Source of the DNA: Enoplosus armatus
Taxonomy: Eukaryota; Chordata; Actinopteri; Centrarchiformes; Enoplosidae
Direction: 5' to 3'
DNA: 64,000 bases
Assembly (NCBI RefSeq): GCF_043641665.1
Contig: NC_092192.1
Coordinates: forward strand, 3,073,658 to 3,137,657
Below the pieces are notes generated by a model, which was not told the DNA's origin, searched no databases, and saw only the letters and a program-made list of their open reading frames with translations. Below, piece after piece: positions 33,691-46,067 of this stretch. Made by a program: the position numbers and the translations under genes. Positions within the stretch are counted from its first letter, which is position 1. Each line of letters opens with the position of its first letter.

Positions 33691-34769
33691 GAGTGAAATA
33701 CAACAAGGGTGCAGTACTGTTTCTGGCCACACAGTGTCAGTATCGGTGCACTGTAATGATCACCTGGTGGAGGAGTCTCAAGGCCTCACTGTGGGCTCCT
33801 CCCGGTGCTGTGAGGAGTCTGGGCCCCTTAAAAACGATGTGAAACGAGGAGCTTCAGGCAGCCTGCTACAAGCCTGCTACCTTCAGGGAGCTCCAGCTTC
33901 AACAAGCACTTCCTGGCAGCAGTTTTGGTTAGATCCATCTGCGCAGACTGCAAGCATCTCTTTCCCAGGTCCTGCAGGGGGAAGCTGACTCAGCACACGT
34001 GCTGTTTTTTTTTTCCCAGCAACAACATGTTACACTCTGTTAAACACATTCACACCTGGGAGCTGCTCAGTGGGCTCTAAGCAGCTCAGGTGAAGGTTTG
34101 GGGTCCAGTGCCTTCAGAGGTCCTCAGAAGAAGTTTTGAAAGGGAAGATCCAGCCTCTGATACTCTCATGCTAGCAGATACAATCATGAATTTATAATGT
34201 TTGACACCAGAATCCAGGAGTCATTTTGGGACGAAGTGTTGTGATTCACTTTGTTTTTCGGCCCCATTTCCCCCTCAACCTGCCCTGACTATGACTAATT
34301 TAGTGACTTCACACAATTCCCAGAATGCCCCTTTACCGAAAACAGATGGCAACATGTTGCATTCAGGTTTGAGTTATATGTGAGAGTTTTTCCAAAACTG
34401 AACCTGTGGCTGTGTTGGATTCAGGCTCATTTATCTGCCTTTGTGGGTGCGGACCTTGTTGTCCTTTATTTTCCTATAATCTTGTTTCATCGTTTTATTT
34501 CTTTTTATCCAGCCATGCATGTGCTGGCCTTGTGAAGGATGTACAGAACTTGAAATATCATTAAAGTACTATCAGAGCAGCCCACACTGCTCGAGTCCAC
34601 TTCTAGAGAAATAAATCAGTTGTGTCATTTCAGCTGCAGCGGACTCACACATCTCTGTGTCGGATGGATCCGTGCTGCCTGGACCTGTTGAGTATAACAT
34701 GGGGTTCATATAAGGGTCACTGAAAACTGTATTTATAAGCTCTGAGACGACAAACCCCTCCTCTCTCTC

Positions 34770-34778
34770 TCTCACACA

Positions 34779-34817
<39 letters not shown>

Positions 34818-34843
34818 ACACACACACTCACACACACACACGC
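34770..34843. repeat. Interrupted (CA)n microsatellite
   Basis: CA runs are broken by CTCACA units and preceded by (CT)n. This is a typical compound microsatellite. Confidence 0.95.
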
Positions 34844-34967
34844 AGCACGCATGTATAGCAGCAGCAGAGTCCCAGACTGATCAATAAGTTGCACTGAGGG
34901 AGGTTAGTTGTCACTCATCCAGAGCCTGACATCTGCAGAGGAGAAGGCCTGAGCCTGTGATACCCTC

Positions 34968-34970
<3 letters not shown>

Positions 34971-35002
<32 letters not shown>
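34971..35002. repeat. (CTGT)n tetranucleotide microsatellite
   Basis: Eight CTGT units with no interruption. Confidence 0.95.
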
Positions 35003-35005
<3 letters not shown>

Positions 35006-35149
35006 ATTAATGTAGTTTAGATTCAGATTTCTTAATCAGATGTTTTCAATCATTATATAAATGTGCTGTTTATATATTAACATTGTTAATTAAGTTAAGT
35101 ACATTTAGCTCATTCACTCAGCAGTTTATTAACTAGTCTGCTCATACAA

Positions 35150-35690
35150 AAAGATTTAAAGCTGCAATCAGAAACTTGAGGAATTTGAGGATTGAAGGAC
35201 TGCATTACCCAGAGATCAGCTGCATTGTGAAGCACAGCTTCCTTTGTTACTGTTGATAAGAGAGTTTTGTATTTTAGTGTGTGAATCTACATGTGAATCA
35301 ATAGAGTGAATTCCCTTCAGCTGAAAACAAAGTGCAGTTTTGCAAAAACATTTTTTGATTTCTCAGGTTTTAAATTCCAATATTTCCACACAAAACAATT
35401 CCAGGAAACATAACATGATCTTTCCCAGGTGGAGACTCATACATCATCAGCTGTACTGCAACACCAGCAGGGCCGCACATACAGCACCATCTGATGAAGT
35501 GGATGTGGCAGGCAGGAAAAATAAATGTTATATCTGTACACTGAAGAGGGAAAGTGGGTCAGAGTACAGGCATGTAGAGCATTCACAGGCAGCTTTAACA
35601 TGCTGTGCAATCATGCTTACATTGAGAGGTGCACAGTGCAGTATGGTACATGTGGTAGAGTTAGCATGTTCTGATGACAGCTGAGTTAAG
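35150..35690. mobile_element. Possible old fish MITE or SINE copy
   Basis: TTTAAAGCTGCAATCAGAAA and CTGCATTACCCAGAGATCAG resemble the left part of a repeat that is common in teleosts (recalled). A TTTAAAGCTGCA-like end also opens the MITE at 56377. The right end was not found, so the extent is approximate. Confidence 0.35.
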
Positions 35691-35699
35691 GGTAGCAGA

Positions 35700-38535
35700 A
35701 AGCATACCGATGCCATTTTGCACACACACACCCACACCCACCCTTTATTATTCTTCCTTAACAGTCCCCTCATGTGAAGCTGACTTTCAAACTAAGAATA
35801 TTTTGCAAGGAAAGCGAGGGGGCAGAGAACAACTGGAAATCAAGCAGGCAGAGAGGCTGTCACACAAACTGACAGGTGAGGCGGTGGACAGGCAGGTCAA
35901 AAATACAACAGGTTTGTCAGGTAAGTAGAGAAGCAATGAGATGGACAAAGAAGCAGGAGGGAGCGCAAGCGATCGGACAGCTGGGAAGTCAAAGTGACAG
36001 GCAGAGAGAGCAGGCAGAGCGGCGAGTGAGGAGACTGATGAGCACAAAGGCAACAACAAAACACACCAAAGATGCATCAGTCAAGCCGACACAAACACAC
36101 AAGTGTTGATGTGGGAAGCAAAGCGGGCCGCCCTGTACTCCCAGGGAGGCGGGCTCCTCCTCTGATGTTGTGGCGTCGAGGTGAGGTGTTGCGCTACAGG
36201 GTGCTTCTGATCCACCGTTGAGGTGGAGTGTTAACACTAACTTCAATGCAGCCAAATCCACTGCAGCCGGTTCTGGGCTCCCTGGCGCAGCTCTGCCAGG
36301 AGGCTTCAAAGGCTGCTCCGGCAGCCAGACTTCAGTGATGTGTCCGCCCGATAGCTTGATATTCAAATATGTTTGATTTTGCTTTAGAGCTCCGAAAGAG
36401 AAATCCATTGATCAAATATTGCCACAGGTATCAAAACATTTTAAACACCTCGAGTCAGAAAATGCCTCAGTTTCTTTTTCTAATTTGTAATTGTAGCTTG
36501 TTTGAATGTTTGAGACAATAACTGCAGAGAGGAAATTCTCTCTTCTCCACGGTCAGGACGGTGTGACGGTAATACAAAATGAGTGTGATTAAGGAAAAAG
36601 GAGAGCAATCCAGATTCATTCAGTCCACGCAGTCTGCATTTGTATCTATGTGTGACCACATGGGTAGGGCTTGTTAGGTTTGTCTTTTATTTACAACAAA
36701 AATAAACAAATATGGATTTCATCAGTGTTTATTTTCAATATCAAAAATGGCTGAAAATTGTAAAAACAATCATAACGTAACGTAACATAACACTCTGTAG
36801 TCAGCAGGCGAAGGTGCCCCCGTCTCCTGACTGTGGCCGTGTCTTCTTGCAGGAAACACAACTGTTGCTGTTGGACCTAAAATCCATTTGAAAATATGTT
36901 TAAATTGATTTGTTCCTTTTAAAAGAATCCGGGTATTTTTCTGTGGAAATCAGCAAGAGCTGAAAACGATGAGCTTTGTATGTGGGACAGTGTGGACCAC
37001 GACTGCCTCTGTAACCGTTACATCAGTGCTGCAAGACTTGTGATAACCCTCAAGGCTGCTTAGCGATGTAGATTTCCGAGAAGTTTCTCATCACCTGGGA
37101 CAGTCTGACCCAACTAACCTTGCCTCAGGCTCCACCACACAAATAAGTTACACTTTCTGACAGAGGAGAGAGACTGAAATTGGAAAATTGTGAAGAGAAG
37201 AACCAGAAAATGACCTCAAATCATCAATGTGATCCTATAGAAAGACATGCACACAGTAGGTCTGCAGGATTGTTTTGGCCTGCAACTCCACTCTCATCCA
37301 CCTTGTTTCCAGCTGCCACAAACAGCTGTTTTCAGCAAATGTTACGTCCCAACCTTTGGCGGCCCTACAGGACTAACAAAAACTCCACCAACGGCCCAAT
37401 CAACTACAAAGAAATACCTTTAAAAACAGCCAAAGCCATGGGGTCTATTACATAAAGACATGCACAACCTAAGACAACCAAAAGGAACACAACAATCCCA
37501 GGCTGAGCGACAGCAACACCAGCAGTCCCACGCCTGAAGCCTCTCGCAGCCCATCGGGCGGGATGTGGCACACCGGGGCAGAGCTGCAGAGGGCAGAAAA
37601 GGGGACAAACAGTATACAGGGAAACACACACAGCCGTAACAGCAGAGAAAGCTCTAATAAACACACTGTACGCAACCTGACCTACGGACAAAGTTAGCAG
37701 GTGGAGTGTGGCCGGAAACATGGCATCTGTTTGCTGGCACGTTCACCAGAACAACTTTATATGATGATAATATATCAGATGTTCAGTGATCAGTCTGTTC
37801 CACAGCTCCCAAATAACAAGTGTTTTGTTTTGTTTTTTGCCACAAGATTTTCTCAAGACCTCCGTGAGCTTGACGAGACGAAGGTCGGGCTCCAGAAGAT
37901 TAAGCCACACATGAGCTTTGTTGAAAGATTGTGCTTCAGTTACCTGCAATTATTTCTGTCAGCGAAGGCATCACCTGTCTTGAGTGGTTAAGATCACACG
38001 TTGGAATGAGGACACTTTCAGCTTGAGGCGCTCAGACAGTATCGATCATTGCTGCATCGTATTAATCCAGAGCTGGTTGTACTTTTTAAGGCGTGTGTGT
38101 GTATTGTCTCCCACCTGTTTGGACCTTGGGCTCCATATTTAGAGTGAATTAAAGTGGAAAAAGATGGAGGACAAGGAGGAGGGATGGAGTAATGTATCTG
38201 TACAGTGGGGGAGCTGCTGTTTTCTGAGAGGAAAACACCATAAGCTACAGAGACAGAGGGGATGATGGGGAGAAAGTGTGAATTTGTGTGATAAAGAGGT
38301 GTCTGAAATCTAATATCAGAAAGATTTATTTATTTTGCATTGAGGGGAGGGAGAGAAGAGGGCTTTGGAAATTGTTGGGGGAGTTTTAAGCATCGAGGTA
38401 CGGCGCTGAGAGATTTCAAGGCCAGAGGATTTTGAGAACACAAAAGTAGAAAGAAAAAAAGAGCCCTTTATATATATTTTTTTCATTATCAATCCTCAAA
38501 ACAAATTATTTTTCTTCAGCAGAGTAAGAGGGGTA
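35700..38535. other. Intergenic, no gene confirmed
   Basis: The stretch includes GC-balanced DNA at 36120-36400 that gives a 139-codon minus-strand frame (35989-36408) without recognisable domains, and unique sequence at 37010-37140 that might be regulatory. No exon with both splice sites and a coherent protein could be assembled. Confidence 0.4.
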
Positions 38536-38537
38536 TT

Positions 38538-38556
38538 GGGGGGGGGGGGGGGGGGG
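38538..38556. repeat. Poly-G homopolymer
   Basis: About 19 consecutive G, followed by a T/C-rich stretch. It is an assembly-length hazard. Confidence 0.9.
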
Positions 38557-38634
38557 TTAGTTGATTTTTCTTTTTTCTCTGTTTTTTTCTTCCTCTTCTC
38601 TTTTCTCCTTATTTTTCAACAGATGTAAAAATGA

Positions 38635-38930
38635 TTGAAATCCCAGCAGGCCTCATTACCGCGGTCCTCCAGAGAGCCGGGGTAGGGCTTAAGGTCTTCA
38701 AGTAACGATTGAAACATGATTTGTATTAAAGCCAACGATCTTCCTCACCAGAGCATCAAATTAGCGAGAACCTCTGGTGAAGAAAGGAAGAGATATCGCC
38801 AAAATGTAATTGTCTCTGACGCCTCGAGCCATGGATAACATTATGAGCTGAGACACGGGGAAAGCTCTCAAGGAAAGTTTACTTACTGACAGCGCTGCAA
38901 TATTCAATAAAAGTCCTCTAACAAGGACAA
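38635..38930. promoter_or_regulatory. Candidate conserved non-coding element
   Basis: About 300 bases of repeat-free, balanced DNA start right after a T/C-rich tract. Words include CATTACCGCGGTCCTCCAGA, TAGGGCTTAAGGTCTTCAAG, CAAATTAGCGAGAACCTCTG, AAAATGTAATTGTCTCTGAC, GGATAACATTATGAGC and AATATTCAATAAAAG. This dense mixture of ATTA/TAAT, TAATTG and GATAA words is characteristic of vertebrate developmental enhancers. No coding frame runs through it. Confidence 0.45.
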
Positions 38931-39285
38931 AACTTCAGACTGTCAAAGGTACCGCTGAGTCGCACTGCTAATCTTCATCTGGAGAGCAGAACTACTCGGC
39001 ATCATGTTTCACTATAAGGTGAGACTGTTTCCTGTCGAAGACGTCCATTATAGCAGATAAAGGAAGATTCCTGTCTGCGGACCGGCAGAGTGAACGAGCT
39101 GGCAGCCTTTGATGCCCGAGACCACAGTCCCAGAGGAGGCCGTACAGTTTCATCTGCGTTTGAATAATCAAGGCTTTGTTTTTCCTGTTTGTTAATGGAC
39201 AGGATTTAACCTTACAAATCTCAACCCTTTGCTTCACAGAGAGACGCAGAGAAAAGATGTACACTCGTAACCTCAAGGTCATTGT

Positions 39286-39498
39286 TTAAAGGGACATTCT
39301 GCTGTTTTTAAACCGAGGCCTTATTTTTTACAAATGACCAGAAACGCTGTCGTGCTGAGCGAGACTTCTGTGAGGATCTTACTTTTTAACAAAAAGGTCT
39401 CACAATGTTCAGACACTTAGAATAACAATCTGAGGAAAAACAAACACTTTTAGTGAACATACTTTTCTGCTGCTTAAAAATACCTGATTTTCCTTTAA
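39286..39498. mobile_element. TTAA-flanked MITE, degenerate
   Basis: TTAA at 39286-39289 is followed by AGGGACATTCTGCTG, and the right end reads CAGC...CTGATTTTCCT then TTAA at 39495-39498. Both ends carry a TTTTTAA(A/G)C word in inverted orientation. The roughly 205-bp body contains GACCAGAAACGCTGTCG and GAGCGAGACTTCTGTGAGGA, wording recalled from a common fish repeat. Confidence 0.5.
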
Positions 39499-40899
39499 AT
39501 ATATGTTTAAATGGAGGATCAAGGATGAAATGTGCCGATACATCAGTTAAAAGACTTCAGTCATATATATATACACACAACTTTTAATGAATGAAGGCGA
39601 ATATGTTAATAATGTTTATACCGTATCAGCAATGTGTCACTGACAACATACATCTGCTCATAGCAACAAAAGCATGATTAAACTGTTTTTACGGTTGTGT
39701 TTAGGCACTCACAGTTCTTGGTAAAGGTTAGGGAAAGATCGTGGTCATGACAAATCATAGCACTTTGTTCACTGTGAAGACTTTGAACAAAACAAATTAG
39801 TCGTATGTAAATGTCAGAAACTCCTCACATTAATGCTGACCATTTTTTGAACTTGGGAACATTATGTGTGACAAAATAGTTTATTTTTGCTGATGAACAC
39901 CGTGAGATGCGGTCGAAAGCTCTGGAAATGCTTGGCGGGACTGGTTAATGCAGATAACTCTTCATCTCTCCTCCATTTAGAGAGATTCATTTGTATTCAG
40001 ATGCTCAAGGATTTTCCAATCAATATATGTGAATACAAACAACAATCCCTCAAAGACAACGATCAAAGTGCTGAAGACTGAAACGCGTGACCTCGACGAG
40101 TACGGCTTCAGATTTACAAACTTTTATCTTTGGTGAGCAATTAAACAGCCGAAGAGATTTGCTTCACCGTCACTGTGTTTTAAGGTACTTTTTAGTCTTC
40201 TGCTGGTGACACTGTGAGCAGGAATATATATCAAAAAGGGAGGTGGAGGAGGAAGATGAGGATGAAGAGTTGATCTAATAACCTTGGGGTTGGAACTATT
40301 GAGCAGAGACAACAAGAGTCTGTGTTTAGACTCCTCACATCCTTCAGCCTGCCCCCCCGGTAAACCCTCTCCCTCCGTCCATCATCAACAACGTCTCCTT
40401 TACACTTCAACTCGCTCATCTCAAAGTATTTTAGAAAGAAGAAACAATTAGAAAGATATTTCGTTTCTGCTTTCTGCAAATGATGCCGCTAATCTTCTGC
40501 TGCTTTTTTGCATAATTTGCTCCATCTATCTTTTCTTTCTTCCCTCCCATGTGGCTTTTCTTGTCTTTCACCCTCCTCCCTCGCTTCTTTTCTCCGTTTC
40601 TCTTTGCCTCCCTCTCCCGAGTTTGACCCTGAGGCCAGGCAATGAGTCCGGAGAGGATAGAAGAGAAAGGCGAGGGAGCGAAAAAGAAAAGAAAAATAAC
40701 TCTCGTGTCACTCACTCCTCTCCTCCTCCTCCTTCCCCTGCTCCTCACGTCTCCTTTCTCTCGCTGTTTGTCTGTGTGAATGAAAAGCTTTGAAGGGGAG
40801 AAAAGGAGTCGGTATCGATTGGCCCTCTGAAAGATGCAGCCCAAGCAGCCAGACCCCCGCTGCATTGTGAACTCACCTCCCACCTCTATCACACCAGCA

Positions 40900-41000
40900 A
40901 ATCGATAACCCCCGGCTCGGAGAGGGCCGGGAGTGAATACAGTGTGGAGGGTTTGAGGAGGAAGACAAGGAGGAGGAGGAGGAGGAGAGGGTGAGGAAGG
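40900..41000. repeat. Purine-rich (GGA)n patch
   Basis: GAGGAGGA repeats sit within a GC-richer stretch. There is no gene. Confidence 0.7.
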
Positions 41001-41584
41001 CTTCCACCAGCCCTGCTGAGGAAGGAGGAGTGATGAGCAGAAGGACTAAGAGAGTGATTGACAGGCTGACATAAAACAGTATCTAACAGGATTTAAAAAC
41101 GGACCGAACGTGACTCTTTGGGAGAGTTTGGAACATTAAGATAACTTGCCAAGAATCATTTTTACAAATAAATGAATACAAACATTTCAAGAGGAGACAA
41201 GAGAAATTTGTCCACTCTACTTTTCACACGGACTCACATCCACTCCAAACGAAAAGGACTGGTTTGGACGAAAGTGTCTCGAACTGACAAATACTGAAAG
41301 AAAGAGACCAACAGAGGAGACTTTAATGACTCTGGATGAAAAAGCACGAGCACATTCATCAAACTGGCAGATTATAATTTTGTTCAAGGCTAATGTAGCG
41401 TCTCAATATATTGAATGAAGTGTACGCCGTAATATTCACTGTTTCCCACCGAAACGTTATTTTCTCTTCGTGCAGTCAGAATGTCTCAAAGTCTTTGTTT
41501 CATCATTGTTTCTCTGAAAACGCCTCATCATCATTTTACAAGCGCAACATCTTCGAATCAACTTGTTAAGTGTGAATTTGAGGC

Positions 41585-41795
41585 AGAGAGCGTGAAGGCA
41601 GCCGAGTGCCGAGAGAGAGTCTGACCCCGCAGGTTGGTGGATTATGACTTTATCCAGTGCTAATGAGAGCGGCTCAGCTCTGAATCCCTTCTCCGAATCA
41701 ATAAAGAGAGCTAATAAGAGCTGCGCCGTTACTGGCTTACCCAGAGATCACAGCAGGCAGGGGGAGGCTGCACTTTCAGGACAACAGGCTGTGTA
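41585..41795. promoter_or_regulatory. Candidate conserved non-coding element
   Basis: Repeat-free DNA ending at a poly-G run. It contains TATCCAGTGCTAATGAGAGC, GGCTCAGCTCTGAATCCC, CAATAAAGAGAGCTAATAAG and GAGCTGCGCCGTTACTGGC. Two near-identical GAG(A)GCTAATAA/GCTAATGAG homeodomain-type words occur 60 bases apart. The plus-strand open frame (41644-41970) crosses into the poly-G and has no domain. Confidence 0.4.
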
Positions 41796-41798
41796 TGT

Positions 41799-41818
41799 GG
41801 GGGGGGGGGGGGGGGGGG
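41799..41818. repeat. Poly-G homopolymer
   Basis: About 20 consecutive G. Confidence 0.9.
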
Positions 41819-41959
41819 ACTTCAAATGCCTGAATAAGTTCCTAAAATGTGATAGAAAGAGAACATATAGAACATATTCGCACATCAAATTAGAGCACAT
41901 AGAGCATGTTCAGTACTTCTACTACATGTTTTGTATTATGCTAGTGCTACATACTATTG

Positions 41960-43560
41960 GGTTTTTCTGACTTTTTTTATTTTTATACTTTACAAATACT
42001 TTTTGAAGGAGATGATAACAACTTGTAGTAGCTATGTTTCTGGCGATGCAGTTAAGCTGCTGATTGTGAGTTTACTATTTTATAAACGGTGAAACGACAC
42101 AGTGTTTCTGCTGCAAACTGTTGTTTTAAAACCTGATTTTCACTTGATTTTTGATATTATTAATCAAACATTGTTCTCTCATGTATAAAATACACTTTCC
42201 TTTTCATATGAATACCACACTGGCAAACTGAATGATACACATTTAGCATTTTCTCTAGATGAAGGTGCTAAATATCATTCCGGGACAGAAACCCTCATTT
42301 ACACACAAGCGCCTGTATATATCTAAATGTATTGTTTTGTCCACATGTTCCCTGTAGGCCTGTGATAGATCACTGCTGTGCTTTTGTCCTGTCCACAAGA
42401 ACAATTACTACTTATTAAAAAATAAACCTTTTGCTATTTCCAGTCCTCATATGCCTGAAAGAGTCAGTGGCTTCAAAATGATAACCCACAACCCTTTTTT
42501 TAGTTTTTCATTTAAGAGTACAAATGCAGGATCGCTACATGAAGAAGTCGACGTTGGCAACTACTGCAAATACTCAGCCACAGACACTTGGGCGTGCCAA
42601 CACACAGTGCATGACAGTTTTTGAGATGTAACATGTACGGATCATAAGTGACAGTAAGAGAGAGCGAGAGGGTGGAAGAGAGGTTTTTTTCCGCAAACAT
42701 CTCCTCTGTCTTTGTTGTCCATTGCAGATAGATGTGTCAATCCCCCCCCCCGAAAACCCCAGGCCCTCATGGGGAGAGGGGAGTGAGGATGTGTGTGGTG
42801 ATGGCGCCTTGATCAAGCCTTAATCCAGGGAGTACCACCCCCTCCACCCAACACACACACACACACACACACGTCCCACTTTGGCCTGATCTATGCAAAC
42901 ACCATCTCTGCATGGTAAACAGCCCCCTCCCCTCTCATGACAGAGAGAAATGAGAAGAGAGGGAGGGATGACAGACACCGAAGGAGAGAGGAATATGAAT
43001 GTTTGTGTCATCAGAACCAGATCCTGTTCGAACCCGTTAATAAAGTAGTTATAAAAAGTGATTAGTTACCAAATATCTAGACTGCAATACTATGAAAATA
43101 TTTAGAAATAATAAATCAAATCACCACAATATATTTTATCACAGTACTGTTCCACATATATGCAAAACATATCCATTATAAATCATTATTAGAATATGTA
43201 ATTACAGACATTAAAGTGTTTTTTCCAAATACTTATTTATCATATTTCACTCATGTGTTGCTTATTGTACTTTATTATAACCGGAGCCCGGATCAGTTTT
43301 TATATTGTCATCAGTTATAGAACTGACAGTAACATTTTGTCATTTCTAACATTGTCAGACTGTTTTTACGGCAGACAAGTGTCCCAGTAAGCCATGCCAG
43401 TGAACCAGCATGCACATTATACTCTTCCTGCTACGACATGACAAAATGTCTGCTGTGAAAAAGGTCTACTGGCTGCAGAGATAAATATTCTATCTAATAC
43501 AGTAACTGATTTCTGAGAACATATATTGGAGGATCTACAAGGTTTGTCAGACTAGAGAGA
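41960..43560. other. Intergenic, no gene seen
   Basis: AT-rich DNA with a short poly-C run at 42742-42750 and a (CA)n run at 42851-42872. No coding frame, RNA feature or transposon end was recognised. Confidence 0.4.
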
Positions 43561-43729
43561 TGGTCATTACTGTAACAAAGGCACACCAGCTACCTCTCTC
43601 ATACCAGCTGCCACATAACGCAGTCCTGTCTGTAACAGTCCTGACATGTTTGCATGAAGCCATTGCAGACTATTTACGAAATGGAGACCTATGTTTGAGG
43701 GCCAAAAAGTCATCACTTTAAGAGATAGA

Positions 43730-44060
43730 TGAAGACGAAAGACTTGGACGAAAGGTGGAGAAACAAGAGAGACAGACAGAAGAACTAAAGAACAGAGTGA
43801 CAGAGCCAAAGAGCAGGAAGGAGGAAGACAGGACGAGAGAGAGGAAGAGGAAGATGGTTGACATGACAGGAGGGAAAATGGCAGAGAGAGAAGCAGAGGA
43901 GTGGGGTAGGAGAGGAAGAGGAAGGGAGAGGAACAGAGACAAAGAGAGGGAGGAATGAAAAGGGGAAAACAGAGAAACGGAAACAATGAGGAGAAGAAGT
44001 GGGGAATCGAGAAAAGGAGTGCAAGAAGAAGAGAGAGAGATGGATGTCGTGAAATTGGGG
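43730..44060. repeat. Polypurine tract (GA-rich)
   Basis: About 330 bases dominated by A and G (AGAGAGGAAG-type words). The overlapping Lys/Arg/Glu-rich plus frames and Ser/Leu/Pro minus frames are composition artefacts. Confidence 0.85.
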
Positions 44061-44099
44061 AGGGAGCGAGAGCCAGCCAGCCAGCCAGCCAGGCGCGGG

Positions 44100-44415
44100 G
44101 TTAAAATTCTTTCAGATCAGGTACACATAATAGGCCTCGTTAATATTCATAGTTTCCTCAGGTACAGCGAAGGTTAAATTTTACTTACTTTTCAACTCTC
44201 ATTACTAATACATGACGGCAATAAGAATATTCAAAGCGGACGGGTGACCAAAGGTTGATGAGAACCGTACCTTTCCTCTGACATTTAAACACATTACCAT
44301 TTCAGGGCCCCTTCCTCTCAATCGCGCCCGCCAGAATAAATTGCCGGCTAATCACGACTCGCCCTGCGTGCCCGGCCTGAACGATGATATACCAGGCAAA
44401 GTCCACCCCTCCTCC
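44100..44415. promoter_or_regulatory. Candidate conserved non-coding element
   Basis: A sharp switch from purine repeat to balanced unique DNA, ending as abruptly at 44415. It contains CCTCGTTAATATTCATAG, TTACTAATACATGACGG, GAATATTCAAAGCGGAC, GACATTTAAACACATTACC, CAGAATAAATTGCCGGCTAA and TCACGACTCGCCCTGC. The CpG density is high for a non-coding AT-balanced region, and homeodomain words are frequent. This is one of the best enhancer candidates in the window. Confidence 0.5.
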
Positions 44416-44483
44416 ATTAGGACCCGACTCTCATTATGTGGGAAAAAAAGAGAGTCAAAGTGTGTGTGTGAAAGGACTTGATA

Positions 44484-44535
44484 GATCTATCTATTTATCG
44501 ATCTATCTATCTATCTATCTGTAGCTAGCTAGCTA
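44484..44535. repeat. (ATCT)n / (CTAG)n microsatellite
   Basis: ATCT units with one variant, followed by GTAGCTAGCTAGCTAG. Confidence 0.95.
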
Positions 44536-45407
44536 GTTGGCCGTCTCACTGTCTTTTGGTCCAAGTCCTTCAGGTTAGCTTCCTCTAGCTTCTGGGTGTC
44601 AACGTATTCTCTTATATGCAGCTTTCTTTCATCAGTTTCTCTACAACCAAAACATGTCCCTGGAGTTTCTGTCTAAGCGACATGGTTATCTACTACTGGT
44701 CTACTACTCTAAAAACTCTAACAACACATACGATAACCATCGCTACCTTAGCCATCGATCAAGGTATACTAACAAAGTAGTTATTGATTTGTGTTGGTCA
44801 CAATTAATTAAGGTTACTCTGTTCCACTAGCTTTTGGTTCTTTGGCTTTCATCATAGATCAGCATTTAAACCAGGATAAACAATTGTTTTGTTAAACAAC
44901 TACAGCTCCTATGAAGAAGAAAATAATCCTTTTTTTATTCTTTGCGCCTGTTTTAACATTTAGGCATTTAGAATACCATCAACATTATACTGAACAGGAC
45001 CCTTTTGACACAGAGGTGCTGTAGAATGACTCAGAAATAAGAAAAATGTTATGTGTTTCAGAAAAACCCCCCAAAACAAAACAACAGGTAATTCTGGGAA
45101 GAAGTGTCAGCCACCTTTACAGTGGCACACATATGCCATCAAAGGCTGTCAATCACCTTGACAACAGCCCCACTTTCGACACTCTTTGTCTCTAAAGTGG
45201 ATATGATTTATTGATGTTAAAGTGCTGCACATACAGGGAACATAAGTAAAAACAAGAGCTGCCAAAACCTCAGAGGATGATCAGAAGTATTGAAGTGTTC
45301 AGAGTGAATATGTCGGTGTGCGTCTGTATGAAAGGCAGTTCCCTTCCCAGGTGGTGCTGCGACATGCCGGTGCTTAAGATGAACAAACAGGGACAAAGCT
45401 CTCTCCA

Positions 45408-46067
45408 TCAGGACCGATCAGCATCAGAGCAGCCCAACATGACATGGAAGTGTCTGTCGCCCCGAGGCAGTCGCCACGGCAACAGGAGGGATGGCAGGAG
45501 AGGAGAGGCCAGGTGACAGAGGCGAGGAAACCACACACCTGCAGAGACCGCCATGTACCCGGGCAGAGTTTTTATTGGTATGCATTCCCTAAATCTCTCA
45601 ACTTGACCCTTAAACTCTCTCTTTCCTGAGAGCATCAAAATGTCGTCAGATTGAACCAATTTGGCCCTCGTAACTATAGAAATATAAATACATTCAAATG
45701 CAGCAAAAAAATCAAGATAACAGGAGCACTTCAGGGTCATCACATATGATGTTGTGTCACACAAACTCTCTACAATGAGTTCATCAGATCTGAACACAGA
45801 CCAAACAGCGGGCAGCCTTGGAGATGTGTGAGCCCCCCCAGTCTCCCCAAACTCTGAAACCCTGAAGTTTTCCTGCGTTTCCCAGTTAACTTGCTTTTGC
45901 TCTCCGGTCTTGTTGTTTCCAGGGAGGGCCCAGGCTCTCGCAGTGTGTTTGGACTTGAGTGACAGGCGATGGTATTTGAAGATGTGTGACAGCGGCTGTT
46001 TTACTGCAATAGCGCTTGTCGTGTGATTCTCCAGCGTCGACTTCAAGGCTTTCTTTGAAGTGATCAA
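45408..46067 (-). other. Long open frame, 219 codons, unrecognised
   Basis: This is the longest open frame in the window apart from the Sprouty frame. The translation shows no domain, signal peptide or repeat that I recognise, and two other frames on the plus strand are open over part of it. By a rough chance estimate, one open frame of this size in 64 kb is unusual but not rare. It has no credible splice signals that would join it to other exons. It is listed so it can be checked against RNA data, not as a gene. Confidence 0.12.

Noticed and set aside
33235..33732. Ser/Pro/Leu-rich minus-strand proteins
   Set aside because: Translations of a polypurine tract.
35989..36408. 139-codon minus-strand frame
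   Set aside because: No recognised domain, no coherent splice partners, and the overlapping frames are also open.
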